Shown here piece after piece: positions 43,656 through 51,008 of a stretch of 60,528 nt of DNA. The first letter of the stretch is position 1, and each line of letters starts with the position of its first letter. The position numbers and the translations under genes are program-made. Below the pieces are notes generated by a model. That model had not been told where the DNA came from, searched no databases, and saw only the letters and a program-made list of their open reading frames with translations. Location of the stretch: positions 1-60,528 of IMG/VR virus record IMGVR_UViG_3300044712_000071. One strand, 5' to 3'. The stretch is from a virus.

Positions 43656-43880
43656 ATGAGAACCACCAACAAACTTATCAACACACTAATCAATTATCTC
43701 GTTGTAGGCAAGAGTTACTCTACCAAGAGTGCTACTTGGCGACAATATCCTACTTCCGTTAAGCTTATTCCCACAGATAAATCTATGCCTATCATAGAGT
43801 ATCGTTATGGTCATAAGCATTTCTCAGAACATTTCCTAAGAGTATCTCGCTTAGGTAATACCATTCACCGTAACAAGTGA
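43656..43880 (+). CDS. Hypothetical basic protein, 74 aa
   Basis: Starts MRTTNKLINTLINYLVVGKS behind GATAGGAG. Basic, with Arg/His/Tyr in the second half (EYRYGHKHFSEHFLRVSRLG), which may bind nucleic acid. A terminator follows. A small hairpin (TAGTCT/AGACTA, 43592-43607) lies upstream. Confidence 0.65.
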   Translation: MRTTNKLINTLINYLVVGKSYSTKSATWRQYPTSVKLIPTDKSMPIIEYRYGHKHFSEHFLRVSRLGNTIHRNK

Positions 43881-43887
43881 ACCCAGA

Positions 43888-43915
43888 AGACTAATCAATA
43901 ATGGTTAGTCTTTTT
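43888..43915 (+). terminator. Rho-independent terminator upstream of SSB
   Basis: AGACTAA (43888-43894) pairs with TTAGTCT (43905-43911), followed by TTTTATTTTT. It would end transcripts from promoter copy 4 before the single-strand binding protein gene, or reduce read-through. Confidence 0.8.
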
Positions 43916-43929
43916 ATTTTTAGTCTTTA

Positions 43930-43956
43930 CCAGCATAGCTGGCGAGCCTTAGCTCG
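43930..43956 (+). other. Two abutting hairpins in the SSB leader
   Basis: CCAGC-ATA-GCTGG (43930-43942) is followed with no gap by CGAGC-CTTA-GCTCG (43943-43956). Both stems are perfect five-pair helices and could stack end to end. They lie 30 bases before the ATG of the single-strand binding protein and may be an RNA site for autoregulation or message stability. Confidence 0.5.
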
Positions 43957-43985
43957 TAATTAACTTAACTTAAAGGAAACATACC

Positions 43986-44510
43986 ATGACAACTAAGTCA
44001 ACTAAAGCAGTAGCAAACACAGAAGCTAAACAGAATGTTATCATCAAAGATGTAGAACTTCGTTGGGCTAAACTAAATAACCCTGTATCACCTTTCGGCA
44101 CATTACAGTGGGAATTACAAGTAGTAGCTGATAAATCTAGAACTAAAGAACTAGAGCAATTCGGTAAAGTAAAAGCAACAACTGATGGTAAAGTATCAGT
44201 TAACCTTAAGAAGAAAGCACTTAAAGCTGATGGTTCTCCAGCAGAACCTGTTCGCTTAGTAGATGCTAAGAAAGAAGCTATCCAGGACCGTAGTATCGTA
44301 GGTAACGGTTCTAAAGGTAATGTGATGGTATTCCTTCGCCCTTATGAAATGATGGGTAAGAAAGGTACTTCAGTAATGCTTGTAGCTGTTCAAGTAACAG
44401 ACCTACAAGAATACCGAGCAACTTCAGGTGTAGACTTTGATATGTTAGATTCTGATGAATCTAATGTAAGTGCGAAAGCACCTACAGAAACTGAAGAATC
44501 ACCGTTCTAA
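43986..44510 (+). CDS. Single-stranded DNA-binding protein (T7 gp2.5-like)
   Basis: 174 residues. The start of the fold (VIIKDVELRWAKLNNPVSPF, then GTLQWELQVVADK) matches the OB-fold of phage ssDNA-binding proteins of the gp2.5 type. Aromatic and basic residues on the strands bind DNA. The last 25 residues are acidic and end in ESPF. A negative tail with a terminal Phe is the hallmark by which gp2.5 contacts polymerase and helicase. Genes sit between two strong terminators, so it is probably its own transcription unit with high output. Confidence 0.85.
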   Translation: MTTKSTKAVANTEAKQNVIIKDVELRWAKLNNPVSPFGTLQWELQVVADKSRTKELEQFGKVKATTDGKVSVNLKKKALKADGSPAEPVRLVDAKKEAIQDRSIVGNGSKGNVMVFLRPYEMMGKKGTSVMLVAVQVTDLQEYRATSGVDFDMLDSDESNVSAKAPTETEESPF

Positions 44511-44524
44511 TAGTCATTTAATCA

Positions 44525-44555
44525 AGAGAATCTCTGCAAAGAGGTTCTCTTTTTA
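44525..44555 (+). terminator. Rho-independent terminator after SSB
   Basis: AGAGAATCTCT (44525-44535) pairs with AGAGGTTCTCT (44540-44550) except at one position, followed by T5 and an AT-rich tail. It closes the single-strand binding protein message. Confidence 0.88.
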
Positions 44556-44574
44556 TTTTCCTTAGGAGTCTTAA

Positions 44575-44781
44575 ATGAATAAACAACAAGAGCTAATTGA
44601 GAGTATGCACTGCGGATTATTTGCTACTCCAAATAGTATAGCTGCTGCATATCAACAAGCAGATGACTACATTAAATCCCAAAATGATTCTGCTTATTTG
44701 TGGGTTCTTATTTATGGTATTCTCAATGCTTACCATGCTGAATTTAAAAGGTTAAATAATGAAGAAACTAAAGCAAAGTAA
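44575..44781 (+). CDS. Hypothetical protein, 68 aa
   Basis: Starts MNKQQELIESMHCGLFATPN behind TTAGGAG. Predicted all helical (YQQADDYIKSQNDSAYLWVL). First of a run of very small overlapping genes. Function unknown. Confidence 0.65.
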   Translation: MNKQQELIESMHCGLFATPNSIAAAYQQADDYIKSQNDSAYLWVLIYGILNAYHAEFKRLNNEETKAK

Positions 44782-44902
44782 ATACACAAATGAAAATCCA
44801 CCTATCAATGATAAAGCTTGGCAATATCATAAATTCAATGATATCCTAGCCAGATTTAAAGCTATGGGTTGGACTCCACCTACAGAGAAAGCTAAGAAAT
44901 GA
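44759..44902 (+). CDS. Hypothetical protein, 47 aa
   Basis: Starts MKKLKQSKYTNENPPINDKA and ends MGWTPPTEKAKK. Basic, Pro-containing, with a helical middle (AWQYHKFNDILARFKAMGW). Overlaps both neighbours. Function unknown. Confidence 0.55.
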   Translation: MKKLKQSKYTNENPPINDKAWQYHKFNDILARFKAMGWTPPTEKAKK

Positions 44903-44967
44903 TTGCACTTATTTGTATTGCTGTTGTATATTACTGTTGGTATCGTTTAACTTATCAAAAGGATTAA
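44899..44967 (+). CDS. Tiny membrane peptide, 22 aa
   Basis: Starts MIALICIAVVYYCWYRLTYQ with one hydrophobic segment and two cysteines, then ends KD. Coupled to the previous stop by ATGA. Its size makes the call tentative. Confidence 0.35.
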   Translation: MIALICIAVVYYCWYRLTYQKD

Positions 44968-44968
44968 C

Positions 44969-45289
44969 ATGACTATTATCAATATGAGAGAATGGCGTAT
45001 TTACGAAGTAAATCGACCACTCAATAACTCCGACCAACCAACTATGCTAGGCTTACCACCTATTATAACTGAACATTTCCTTGTAGGAATTACCGACTAT
45101 GATGCTATTGTTAAGTCTGCTCCTGTTCGCTTTGTCGATTATTCTAACCAACAAAGAATCCTTGAAGATTCTCATGGAAGAAAGTATAACATCAGTAAAG
45201 AAGCTGATATAAATAAATACAGCTATGCACCTGAATTAATCCTTAAACAATATCCCGATGCGGATGATATTACAGCGGAGTTCCTATGA
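44969..45289 (+). CDS. Hypothetical protein, 106 aa
   Basis: Starts MTIINMREWRIYEVNRPLNN behind AAAGGAT. A beta-rich middle (HFLVGITDYDAIVKSAPVRF, then GRKYNISKEAD) and an acidic C terminus. No family recognised. ATGA overlap with the next gene. Confidence 0.65.
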   Translation: MTIINMREWRIYEVNRPLNNSDQPTMLGLPPIITEHFLVGITDYDAIVKSAPVRFVDYSNQQRILEDSHGRKYNISKEADINKYSYAPELILKQYPDADDITAEFL

Positions 45290-45489
45290 GCGTATATGTA
45301 GTCTATGATAAACTGCTAAGAGCTTACTATGTCTATGATTCCGATGACAAAGAAATCCTTGCAGGTTCTGATGATAAAGTCATGTATGATAATCTAGATG
45401 ATTTACCTGAAGAGTTCTTCGGTAGAGTCCATAGTTATACATATGACGAACTAGATTTTTCTCAAGTAAAGGATAACTCAAATGCCTAA
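45286..45489 (+). CDS. Acidic hypothetical protein, 67 aa
   Basis: Starts MSVYVVYDKLLRAYYVYDSD; very rich in Asp, Glu and Tyr. Coupled on both sides. This acidic small-protein type recurs several times in the cluster 45.3-46.9 kb. Function unknown. Confidence 0.65.
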   Translation: MSVYVVYDKLLRAYYVYDSDDKEILAGSDDKVMYDNLDDLPEEFFGRVHSYTYDELDFSQVKDNSNA

Positions 45490-45676
45490 ATATAATGTAA
45501 CATTCCGTGAAGAACAATATTGGTATTATACATATACTGTAGAAGCTGATGATGAAACCGATGCTACTGCTAAAGCATTAACTAAATGGCAAGATGGTGA
45601 ACAATCTGAAGATAGCTATTTAGATGCAGGTTATTCAACTTCTATACCTGAATTCGTAGAAAAACTAGAGGATTAA
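45482..45676 (+). CDS. Acidic hypothetical protein, 64 aa
   Basis: Starts MPKYNVTFREEQYWYYTYTV, followed by EADDETDATAKALTKWQDGE. The pattern of an aromatic strand then an Asp/Glu helix matches the protein at 45833-46003, so the two are probably old duplicates. No known function. Confidence 0.65.
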   Translation: MPKYNVTFREEQYWYYTYTVEADDETDATAKALTKWQDGEQSEDSYLDAGYSTSIPEFVEKLED

Positions 45677-45677
45677 T

Positions 45678-45833
45678 ATGGTAGAGCTATTCGTATTAAT
45701 GACCATCGGTCAAAATCCAACTGTATTTGGTGTATATGATAACCAAGAACAAGCGGTTAGTTTATATAAAGAATGGAGAGATAAACTTGATGGATTGATT
45801 ATCTCTCGTAGATATCTTAACAAGGAGTTTTAA
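45678..45833 (+). CDS. Hypothetical protein, 51 aa
   Basis: Starts MVELFVLMTIGQNPTVFGVY. A strand, then a helix (DNQEQAVSLYKEWRDKL), the same strand-helix order as its neighbours. Stop and next start overlap by one base (TAATG). Confidence 0.6.
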   Translation: MVELFVLMTIGQNPTVFGVYDNQEQAVSLYKEWRDKLDGLIISRRYLNKEF

Positions 45834-46003
45834 TGAACACTTATATGTTTACTGTGGCTACATATGAAAGAGTTTATGTTACTGCTAAAGATGACGATGA
45901 AGCACATGAGTTAGCTTGGAATGGTGATTGGGATTCTTCAGAAGTATTTAACACAGAATATCAACTTGAAGATATAGAATATGGAGAAGAAGATGGCAAT
46001 TAA
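45833..46003 (+). CDS. Acidic hypothetical protein, 56 aa
   Basis: Starts MNTYMFTVATYERVYVTAKD, then DDDEAHELAWNGDWDSSEVF. Similar in layout to the protein at 45482-45676. Ribosome site AAGGAG in the end of the previous gene. Confidence 0.6.
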   Translation: MNTYMFTVATYERVYVTAKDDDEAHELAWNGDWDSSEVFNTEYQLEDIEYGEEDGN

Positions 46004-46187
46004 TGTAACCAGATTCAACCGAGGTAGTGGTGGTGTATATATTATTCTCGGAGATAGTTTTGATGAGGTATCCGAGAAGGCTACCGAATTAAAAAGTGAG
46101 TTAGACCCGTGGAGTAGTCCACATATTGATTTCATTACAAAGACAGCTCCATATAGGGCTGAAGTTATTTATTATGGTTTAGATTAA
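45993..46187 (+). CDS. Hypothetical protein, 64 aa
   Basis: Start chosen at MAINVTRFNRGSGGVYIILG, which follows GGAGAAGAAG; an ATG four codons upstream is also possible. Strand-helix-strand pattern (SFDEVSEKATELKSELDPWS). Function unknown. Confidence 0.6.
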   Translation: MAINVTRFNRGSGGVYIILGDSFDEVSEKATELKSELDPWSSPHIDFITKTAPYRAEVIYYGLD

Positions 46188-46198
46188 GGAGAATTACA

Positions 46199-46471
46199 AT
46201 GACATGGATTACAGTTGATGCTGATTTAGATAATATTTTACCTGAGTTTGATAATAGCGATATTATTCAATATGTTTATTATAATATGGATGTTGAAGAG
46301 GTATTAAACCAATATGACTACGATGATATTCGTAAGTTCTTATTTAAAGAAGTTGGCGATATTGTAATTGAAGATACAGATACACTGAAGGATTTACTTG
46401 ACCCGACATGTGACCCGTATCTACTCAAAGATTTTATTCAAGAGATTTACAAGCTACAACGAGGTGAATAA
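46199..46471 (+). CDS. Acidic hypothetical protein, 90 aa
   Basis: Starts MTWITVDADLDNILPEFDNS behind AAGGAG. Extremely acidic with many Asp and Tyr; no basic domain. DNA mimicry is possible on charge alone. Its stop overlaps the next start. Confidence 0.65.
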   Translation: MTWITVDADLDNILPEFDNSDIIQYVYYNMDVEEVLNQYDYDDIRKFLFKEVGDIVIEDTDTLKDLLDPTCDPYLLKDFIQEIYKLQRGE

Positions 46472-46707
46472 TGAAACAAAAACCTGTTGCATGGATGATG
46501 GTTAGAGATGGAGAGTTTTTTGATGCTATACACCCAGATGAACACACAAGACACGAGGGTGATTACACAGTCCCACTTTACACTGCACCAAAAGAGTTAA
46601 GTGATGAGGAAATAATTGAAATAGGTAATGCAGTTGTAAACCTTATTGATTCCAATGAAGGATGGATTGAATTTGCTAGAGCAATACTAAAGAAAGCGAG
46701 TGAGTAA
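46471..46707 (+). CDS. Conserved phage protein, 78 aa
   Basis: Starts MKQKPVAWMMVRDGEFFDAI and contains YTVPLYTAPKELSDEEIIEI. The K-P-V-A-W-M opening with VPLYTAP is widespread in short proteins of phages and prophages of many bacteria. Function not established. Confidence 0.75.
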   Translation: MKQKPVAWMMVRDGEFFDAIHPDEHTRHEGDYTVPLYTAPKELSDEEIIEIGNAVVNLIDSNEGWIEFARAILKKASE

Positions 46708-46868
46708 TGCACAAGATAGTAAAGGTTGATTTATATATTCGCTGGGATGATGGTCTTGAAGAAGAAATATCTACAAGACTTCCTGATGGAATTAATTCAG
46801 ATTTAGAAAATTTCTTTGATGCTCTTGAAGAAGAAAGAGCCGAAGACGAAGGAGAAATTGATGGCTGA
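46707..46868 (+). CDS. Acidic hypothetical protein, 53 aa
   Basis: Starts MHKIVKVDLYIRWDDGLEEE and ends ERAEDEGEIDG. TAATG overlap with the previous stop. Acidic helix at the C terminus. Function unknown. Confidence 0.6.
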   Translation: MHKIVKVDLYIRWDDGLEEEISTRLPDGINSDLENFFDALEEERAEDEGEIDG

Positions 46869-47049
46869 TATTACTATGTGTAGAGATAGCGAGTGTAAAG
46901 ATAAAATAACTTGTTATCGTTACAATGCTACTCCAAATAAATACTATCAGTCATACTTTCTAAAGAGTCCTCGTGAGCCACATGCCTGTGAGTATTACTG
47001 GGACTACGAAGAAGGTGCTTTAAAATCTAAAATCAATAGAACAAAGTAA
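46861..47049 (+). CDS. Cys-containing hypothetical protein, 62 aa
   Basis: Starts MADITMCRDSECKDKITCYR behind GAAGGAG. Cysteines at residues 7, 12, 18 and 44 (the last in PHACEYYW) could bind a zinc or iron-sulphur centre. The sequence is otherwise Tyr- and Lys-rich. Last gene before promoter motif copy 5. Confidence 0.65.
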   Translation: MADITMCRDSECKDKITCYRYNATPNKYYQSYFLKSPREPHACEYYWDYEEGALKSKINRTK

Positions 47050-47053
47050 TTGC

Positions 47054-47071
47054 AGTCCAGCTCTAAGGGAA
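47054..47071 (+). promoter_or_regulatory. Candidate phage RNA polymerase promoter, copy 5
   Basis: AGTCCAGCTCTAAGGGAA differs from copy 2 at two positions. It lies in a 28-base gap before 47078 and so close to the ATG that the AAGGGA part also serves as a ribosome site. Confidence 0.5.
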
Positions 47072-47077
47072 TCCAAA

Positions 47078-47398
47078 ATGGAAAATGAATTTTACGAAGA
47101 CATCATTGAGATAGCTCTCTATGGTGGTATTGATTATTGGTGTATGACTTACAATCCTACTACCAAAGAAATGTATTACGAGAATCCTGAAGCTGATGGA
47201 TATCTCAGAGCAATTCTAGACATTGATTTAGTTAAGAAAGGTATTGAGAAAGTTCTTACCGATGAAGTGTCTGTGAATAAGTCGTATAAGAACGACATTA
47301 TGCTTGCTGTGTTTAATAAAGATGCAGGATATATTGACGCTATCTCTGCTGACATTATTGTTCAAGCAGGTTTGTTTAACGATGTTGTTTATGGATAA
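47078..47398 (+). CDS. Hypothetical protein, 106 aa
   Basis: Starts MENEFYEDIIEIALYGGIDY. Acidic helical protein (ILDIDLVKKGIEKVLTDEVS, then GYIDAISADIIVQAGLFNDV). The pattern resembles small uncharacterised phage proteins found with deoxyribosyltransferase-like genes. Function unknown. Confidence 0.65.
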   Translation: MENEFYEDIIEIALYGGIDYWCMTYNPTTKEMYYENPEADGYLRAILDIDLVKKGIEKVLTDEVSVNKSYKNDIMLAVFNKDAGYIDAISADIIVQAGLFNDVVYG

Positions 47399-47407
47399 GG
47401 AGAATCA

Positions 47408-47836
47408 ATGTATAAACATAAACAGTATGTATACCTAGCAGGAGCTATGGAAGGTCTTACTGAAGAACAAATGTCTGGCTGGAGAGACTATGCCACAAGA
47501 CAATTCTTCTTGAGAGATATTGATACCTTAGACCCTACAAGGAGAATTAGCTACCACAACCAAGAGAAGAATGATTACACAGCTAATCGTGTAGTTAAGC
47601 ATGACTTACAAGATATTGCTTATAGCTCTGTTGTGTTAGTTGACTTAAGAGATTCTACTCCAGGTCGTAAATGGGGAACAGTATGTGAGATGGCTCATGC
47701 ACATACTAAGAATAAGATTATCATTGTTATTACAGACAGAGAACAATTCAGACATCCGTTTGTAGAGTTCTATGCCACGGAGATATATCATGATTTGGAC
47801 GATGCAATCCACGCTGTCGCAACATACTTCGAATAA
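47408..47836 (+). CDS. Nucleoside 2-deoxyribosyltransferase-like protein
   Basis: 142 residues. YLAGAMEGLT (residues 9-18) and a helix ending near NRVVKHDLQDI are followed by SSVVLVDLRDSTPGRKWGTV and CEMAHAH. This is the fold and active-site layout of nucleoside deoxyribosyltransferase/hydrolase-like proteins, with the Glu of CEMAHA in the catalytic place. It may salvage or degrade nucleosides, feeding the phage deoxynucleotide pool. The 3' end overlaps the next gene by 35 bases. Confidence 0.8.
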   Translation: MYKHKQYVYLAGAMEGLTEEQMSGWRDYATRQFFLRDIDTLDPTRRISYHNQEKNDYTANRVVKHDLQDIAYSSVVLVDLRDSTPGRKWGTVCEMAHAHTKNKIIIVITDREQFRHPFVEFYATEIYHDLDDAIHAVATYFE

Positions 47837-47966
47837 GCCTACACAGGTCTTATTACAGGAGTTAGGTTTTAAATGTATTGAAGATGTCTATTACAAGGAT
47901 GGTCTGAAGTTGTGGACTGTAGGTAATGGTGTTTGGCGTATTGAAAAGGAGAATGAAGATGCCTAA
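47802..47966 (+). CDS. Hypothetical protein, 54 aa
   Basis: Start ATG lies within the end of the previous gene; the frame is open further upstream but with no better start. Contains VLLQELGFKCIEDVYYKDGL, then LWTVGNGVWRIEKENEDA. A short strand-rich protein. Ribosome site is weak, so the start is uncertain. Confidence 0.5.
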   Translation: MQSTLSQHTSNKPTQVLLQELGFKCIEDVYYKDGLKLWTVGNGVWRIEKENEDA

Positions 47967-48606
47967 CTGGTGTGCTAATGGTCTGCAAATTATTGCAACC
48001 ACTGATGAACAAAAAGAGAAACTAAAAGAGCTTAAAGCTTATGCGGATAAAGAAGACAAATTGTTTTCTTTCTTTTATCCTTGTCCTAAAGAACTTCTGG
48101 AAACCACAGCAGGTTTCTTTGGAGACACAGAAGAACAAAAGGAATTAGAACTAAAACAAGAAAGCAACCTAGAAAAATATGGTGCTAAAGACTGGTATGA
48201 CTGGCAGGTAAGTAATTGGGGTACTAAGTGGGAAGTCAGTCCACATGGTAGTACCTTTGATATCGATTGCTTTGAATGTTTCTTTGACTCAGCTTGGAGT
48301 CCACCAATTGAGTTCTACAATAAGTTATCTATTGAAGAAGGCTATCAGGTAACTGCTACATATAATGAATGTGGTTGTGATTACATTGGTGTTTATCGTA
48401 GTGGTGAAGACGAATGTCATAGCTGGGCTGAAGTTCGAGATACTTACGAAGAACAATTTGCTCAAACACAAGACAGTCCTAAACCAGAAGATAAAGACTC
48501 AGATGATTATTGGGAATGGGAAAACATGTTAACTGATTTCTCACAAGAAAAGTTCTTTGATGACGAAGGACTAGCTTGGCTAACACCTAATGGTTGGGGT
48601 GGGTAA
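47959..48606 (+). CDS. DUF1281/api92-like protein
   Basis: 215 residues. The start MPNWCANGLQII is the signature of the api92-like ferredoxin-fold family common in phages and plasmids. LFSFFYPCPKEL, WYDWQVSNWGTKWEVSP and FFDSAWSPPIEFY are further family features. Function is not known. Start chosen behind GGAGAATGAAG. Confidence 0.85.
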   Translation: MPNWCANGLQIIATTDEQKEKLKELKAYADKEDKLFSFFYPCPKELLETTAGFFGDTEEQKELELKQESNLEKYGAKDWYDWQVSNWGTKWEVSPHGSTFDIDCFECFFDSAWSPPIEFYNKLSIEEGYQVTATYNECGCDYIGVYRSGEDECHSWAEVRDTYEEQFAQTQDSPKPEDKDSDDYWEWENMLTDFSQEKFFDDEGLAWLTPNGWGG

Positions 48607-48672
48607 TTGGTTTGGAAGTGTCCACCACTAAACTTATTTAATTGGAATAACCTTTGGAAATGGAAAGAAGAA

Positions 48673-48930
48673 ATGCCTTACATTACAGAAGAAGCAAGAC
48701 AAGCTTTAGATTATAGACCGCCACAAAATGCTGGTGAATTAAACTATGCGTTAACTAAGATGGTTCAAATTTATTTGTATGGTGATTCCGATAGGGATTA
48801 TCAAACAAGTTACCAACGATTCAATGACGCAATGGGTGCATTGGAAGGTTGTAAGTTAGAGCTGTATCGTAGGCTCATAGCACCGTATGAGGATGCGAAG
48901 ATTGAAGAGAACGGTGATGTGTATAAATAA
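48673..48930 (+). CDS. Phage protein of DUF6899-like type, 85 aa
   Basis: Starts MPYITEEARQALDYRPPQNA and continues GELNYALTKMVQIYLYGDSD. The phrase MPYI...GELNY.LT is a common phage protein family of unknown role. An in-frame TTG at 48607 precedes it, but the ATG behind GGAAAGAAGAA fits better. Confidence 0.75.
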   Translation: MPYITEEARQALDYRPPQNAGELNYALTKMVQIYLYGDSDRDYQTSYQRFNDAMGALEGCKLELYRRLIAPYEDAKIEENGDVYK

Positions 48931-48946
48931 CTGAAAGGGAATTAGA

Positions 48947-49549
48947 ATGGAATATATCACAGACATTTATGTGAACAACAACAGAGTAGCCTCACATGCT
49001 CGCTTACATACAGCACAAGAAGATTACAATCAGTATTACGATGACTCTGAGTTGTTTGATATTGTGGAAGCACGAGTAGAACACCACGGAGTTATCACTG
49101 TTATCTCTAACAAAGAACAGTTTGAAGCCTATGTATTAGGTGCTGAAAGAGCACACGCATGGAAGCCTAAGACTGACTCTGACTTAGACTTCTATGATGA
49201 GTATTCGTTAAAGCATGGTCAAGTTAAAGGCTATGTAGCAAGCAGAAGCTTTAACACCGAGAAACCAGAAAAGACTATGATGGAAAAGATTTTTGAAGCT
49301 TCTGCAGAGAAGAACAAAGATCCTATCAATCCACCACACTACAAGGATATCGTTCCAGGATATCAATACATGGAAATGATGGTGTATATGCTTAAAGGTC
49401 TTGATGGTGTTGAGTCTCACTTACTAGGTCAGGTATACAAATACCTTATGCGTTGCGGTAAGAAAGATGAAGAGCTACAAGAGCTTAAGAAAGCTAAGTG
49501 GTATCTTGATGCTCTAGTTAAATATCACGAGCAAGGAAAGGTAATCTAA
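48947..49549 (+). CDS. DUF3310 protein (T7 gp1.7 nucleotide kinase-like)
   Basis: 200 residues. An N-terminal domain (residues 1-95) of unknown type and a C-terminal DUF3310 domain: DPINPPHYKDIVPGYQYMEM, then HLLGQVYKYLMRCGKKDE and KKAKWYLDALV. In T7 this domain occurs in gp1.7, a nucleotide kinase. A role in nucleotide supply fits the neighbours. The kinase activity is by family resemblance only. Confidence 0.8.
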   Translation: MEYITDIYVNNNRVASHARLHTAQEDYNQYYDDSELFDIVEARVEHHGVITVISNKEQFEAYVLGAERAHAWKPKTDSDLDFYDEYSLKHGQVKGYVASRSFNTEKPEKTMMEKIFEASAEKNKDPINPPHYKDIVPGYQYMEMMVYMLKGLDGVESHLLGQVYKYLMRCGKKDEELQELKKAKWYLDALVKYHEQGKVI

Positions 49550-49695
49550 TGAGTGCATGGTTGATTATCCTAACAGGATTAATCTACCTGTATATCGCAG
49601 CTGAACAATCACTCCGAGGTAACATGGGTATGGGTATATGTTACTTCGGATATGCTGTAGGTAACATTGGATTATACCTAATGGCAACTAAATAA
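49549..49695 (+). CDS. Small two-TM membrane protein, 48 aa
   Basis: Starts MSAWLIILTGLIYLYIAAEQ, second hydrophobic part GMGICYFGYAVGNIGLYLMA. Coupled to the previous stop by overlap (TAATG). Possibly a membrane protein acting on host transport or exclusion; unproven. Confidence 0.65.
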   Translation: MSAWLIILTGLIYLYIAAEQSLRGNMGMGICYFGYAVGNIGLYLMATK

Positions 49696-49704
49696 GGGAG
49701 TTGT

Positions 49705-50301
49705 ATGATTAAGATAGGAAGCTTTACAGATAAACAAGGTGGTCGAGAGTTAGTCTTTGATATCTTCAAGTGTGTAGTAGATGAAGTCTCTGATGTATAT
49801 GAAACTTCTTCTGGTAAACAGATGATTGAAATTAAAATCAATGGTCAAACATTTGTAGGTTCTTATGATGAAGAAGTACATGACTTCCTAACAGCTAATG
49901 AGGGCTCTGAGTCTTTTGTTATACTTTGGCGTAGTCATAAGGGCGGTTATATGGTAGCTTATAACTTCTCTTATTGGAAACAATACCAAGAAGGAGTATT
50001 ACAACTAGCTGATGCACCAATAGTATCACCTGCTCCTACAACAGGAGAAGCTTTTGTATATATGTGGGTTAACCTAGAGACAGGGAGGAAGTATATAGGT
50101 TACCATGTAGGAACAGAGGATGATGGATACATTGGTAGTGGTGTTCAGTTTCTTCAGGAGTATAACAAAGGTAAAGATGGTTTTACAAGAACGATCTTAG
50201 CTAAAGGAACTCCTAAGGAAATGTACAAGCTAGAGACTATGCTGTTGTTATTGCTTGAGAATCAAGAAGGTTATTATAACGTAGGAAACAATTTGAAATG
50301 A
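49705..50301 (+). CDS. Fusion protein with C-terminal GIY-YIG nuclease-like domain
   Basis: 198 residues. Residues 1-100 form a beta-rich domain (MIKIGSFTDKQGGRELVFDI, ending HKGGYMVAYNF). After a Pro/Ala linker, residues 114-195 carry AFVYMWVNLETGRKYIGYHV and DGYIGSGVQFLQEY, matching the GIY-YIG layout. The conserved Arg and Glu are less clear, so it may be a free-standing phage nuclease or a degraded homing enzyme. The fused N-terminal domain is unusual. Confidence 0.65.
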   Translation: MIKIGSFTDKQGGRELVFDIFKCVVDEVSDVYETSSGKQMIEIKINGQTFVGSYDEEVHDFLTANEGSESFVILWRSHKGGYMVAYNFSYWKQYQEGVLQLADAPIVSPAPTTGEAFVYMWVNLETGRKYIGYHVGTEDDGYIGSGVQFLQEYNKGKDGFTRTILAKGTPKEMYKLETMLLLLLENQEGYYNVGNNLK

Positions 50302-50666
50302 TTACCTACAGTATTAACTGGATGGGTGTTGTTAATCGCCAATGGTATATCGATAATAGTCTTACTCGTAGAGTAACTAAAGTACTAGAAAAAGATAATG
50401 AACTAACAGGAAAAAAGAAAGGTGACTCATATGAATACGATGAAGTCATTGAAGAATATTCTTGTGGTCGTATCGATGTCAGAGGTACTGATAGTAAATA
50501 CGGAGAAGAAATATCAGTAGATCCTATGAGAGCAGAAGACTGGTATACCTTTGGTAAGTGGTTAAGCACTGTAAGAACAGATGATGTATGGTCACTAAAA
50601 GATTTAGTTGAGATATACGAAAGGACTAACCCTAAAATAAGATGGTGGAAAAAGAATGATGACTAA
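50298..50666 (+). CDS. Hypothetical protein, 122 aa
   Basis: Starts MITYSINWMGVVNRQWYIDN, ATGA overlap upstream. A beta-rich, acidic protein (SCGRIDVRGTDSKYGEEISV). Similar proteins occur as small phage hypotheticals. No function assigned. Confidence 0.65.
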   Translation: MITYSINWMGVVNRQWYIDNSLTRRVTKVLEKDNELTGKKKGDSYEYDEVIEEYSCGRIDVRGTDSKYGEEISVDPMRAEDWYTFGKWLSTVRTDDVWSLKDLVEIYERTNPKIRWWKKNDD

Positions 50667-50814
50667 TTACATGACTAAAGATGAGCTATGGTCTAGGGTA
50701 TTTGAGATGACTGTTCGTCTTCAATGGGTGGAGAAACACGCACCTATGACTTACCAAGCTATGAAAAACAATTTTAGTTTACAGAAAGAAAATGAAGGAA
50801 AGGAATTTATATGA
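50656..50814 (+). CDS. Hypothetical protein, 52 aa
   Basis: Starts MMTNYMTKDELWSRVFEMTV, helical. Overlaps both neighbours. A ribosome site (GGTGGAAAAAG) precedes it. Function unknown. Confidence 0.6.
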   Translation: MMTNYMTKDELWSRVFEMTVRLQWVEKHAPMTYQAMKNNFSLQKENEGKEFI

Positions 50815-51008
50815 TTAAAAATCGTTACACATTTACTCTAACAAGAGTTGATGAAGAAAATTATGATGAAGAATCTCGTATTGAGATGACTAATAATGAT
50901 TTAATTTACTTACCAGATGTTATTAAAGAGTTTGAACACTTCCTTCGTGGCTGTGGTTTTTACTTTGATGGTAGCTTAGAAATCGTAGGAGATAAAGACC
51001 GTGATTAA
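50811..51008 (+). CDS. Hypothetical protein, 65 aa
   Basis: Starts MIKNRYTFTLTRVDEENYDE; a strand then an acidic helix and ending GDKDRD. ATGA overlap. It resembles small phage proteins of the F-T-L-T-R-V type. Function unknown. Confidence 0.65.
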   Translation: MIKNRYTFTLTRVDEENYDEESRIEMTNNDLIYLPDVIKEFEHFLRGCGFYFDGSLEIVGDKDRD

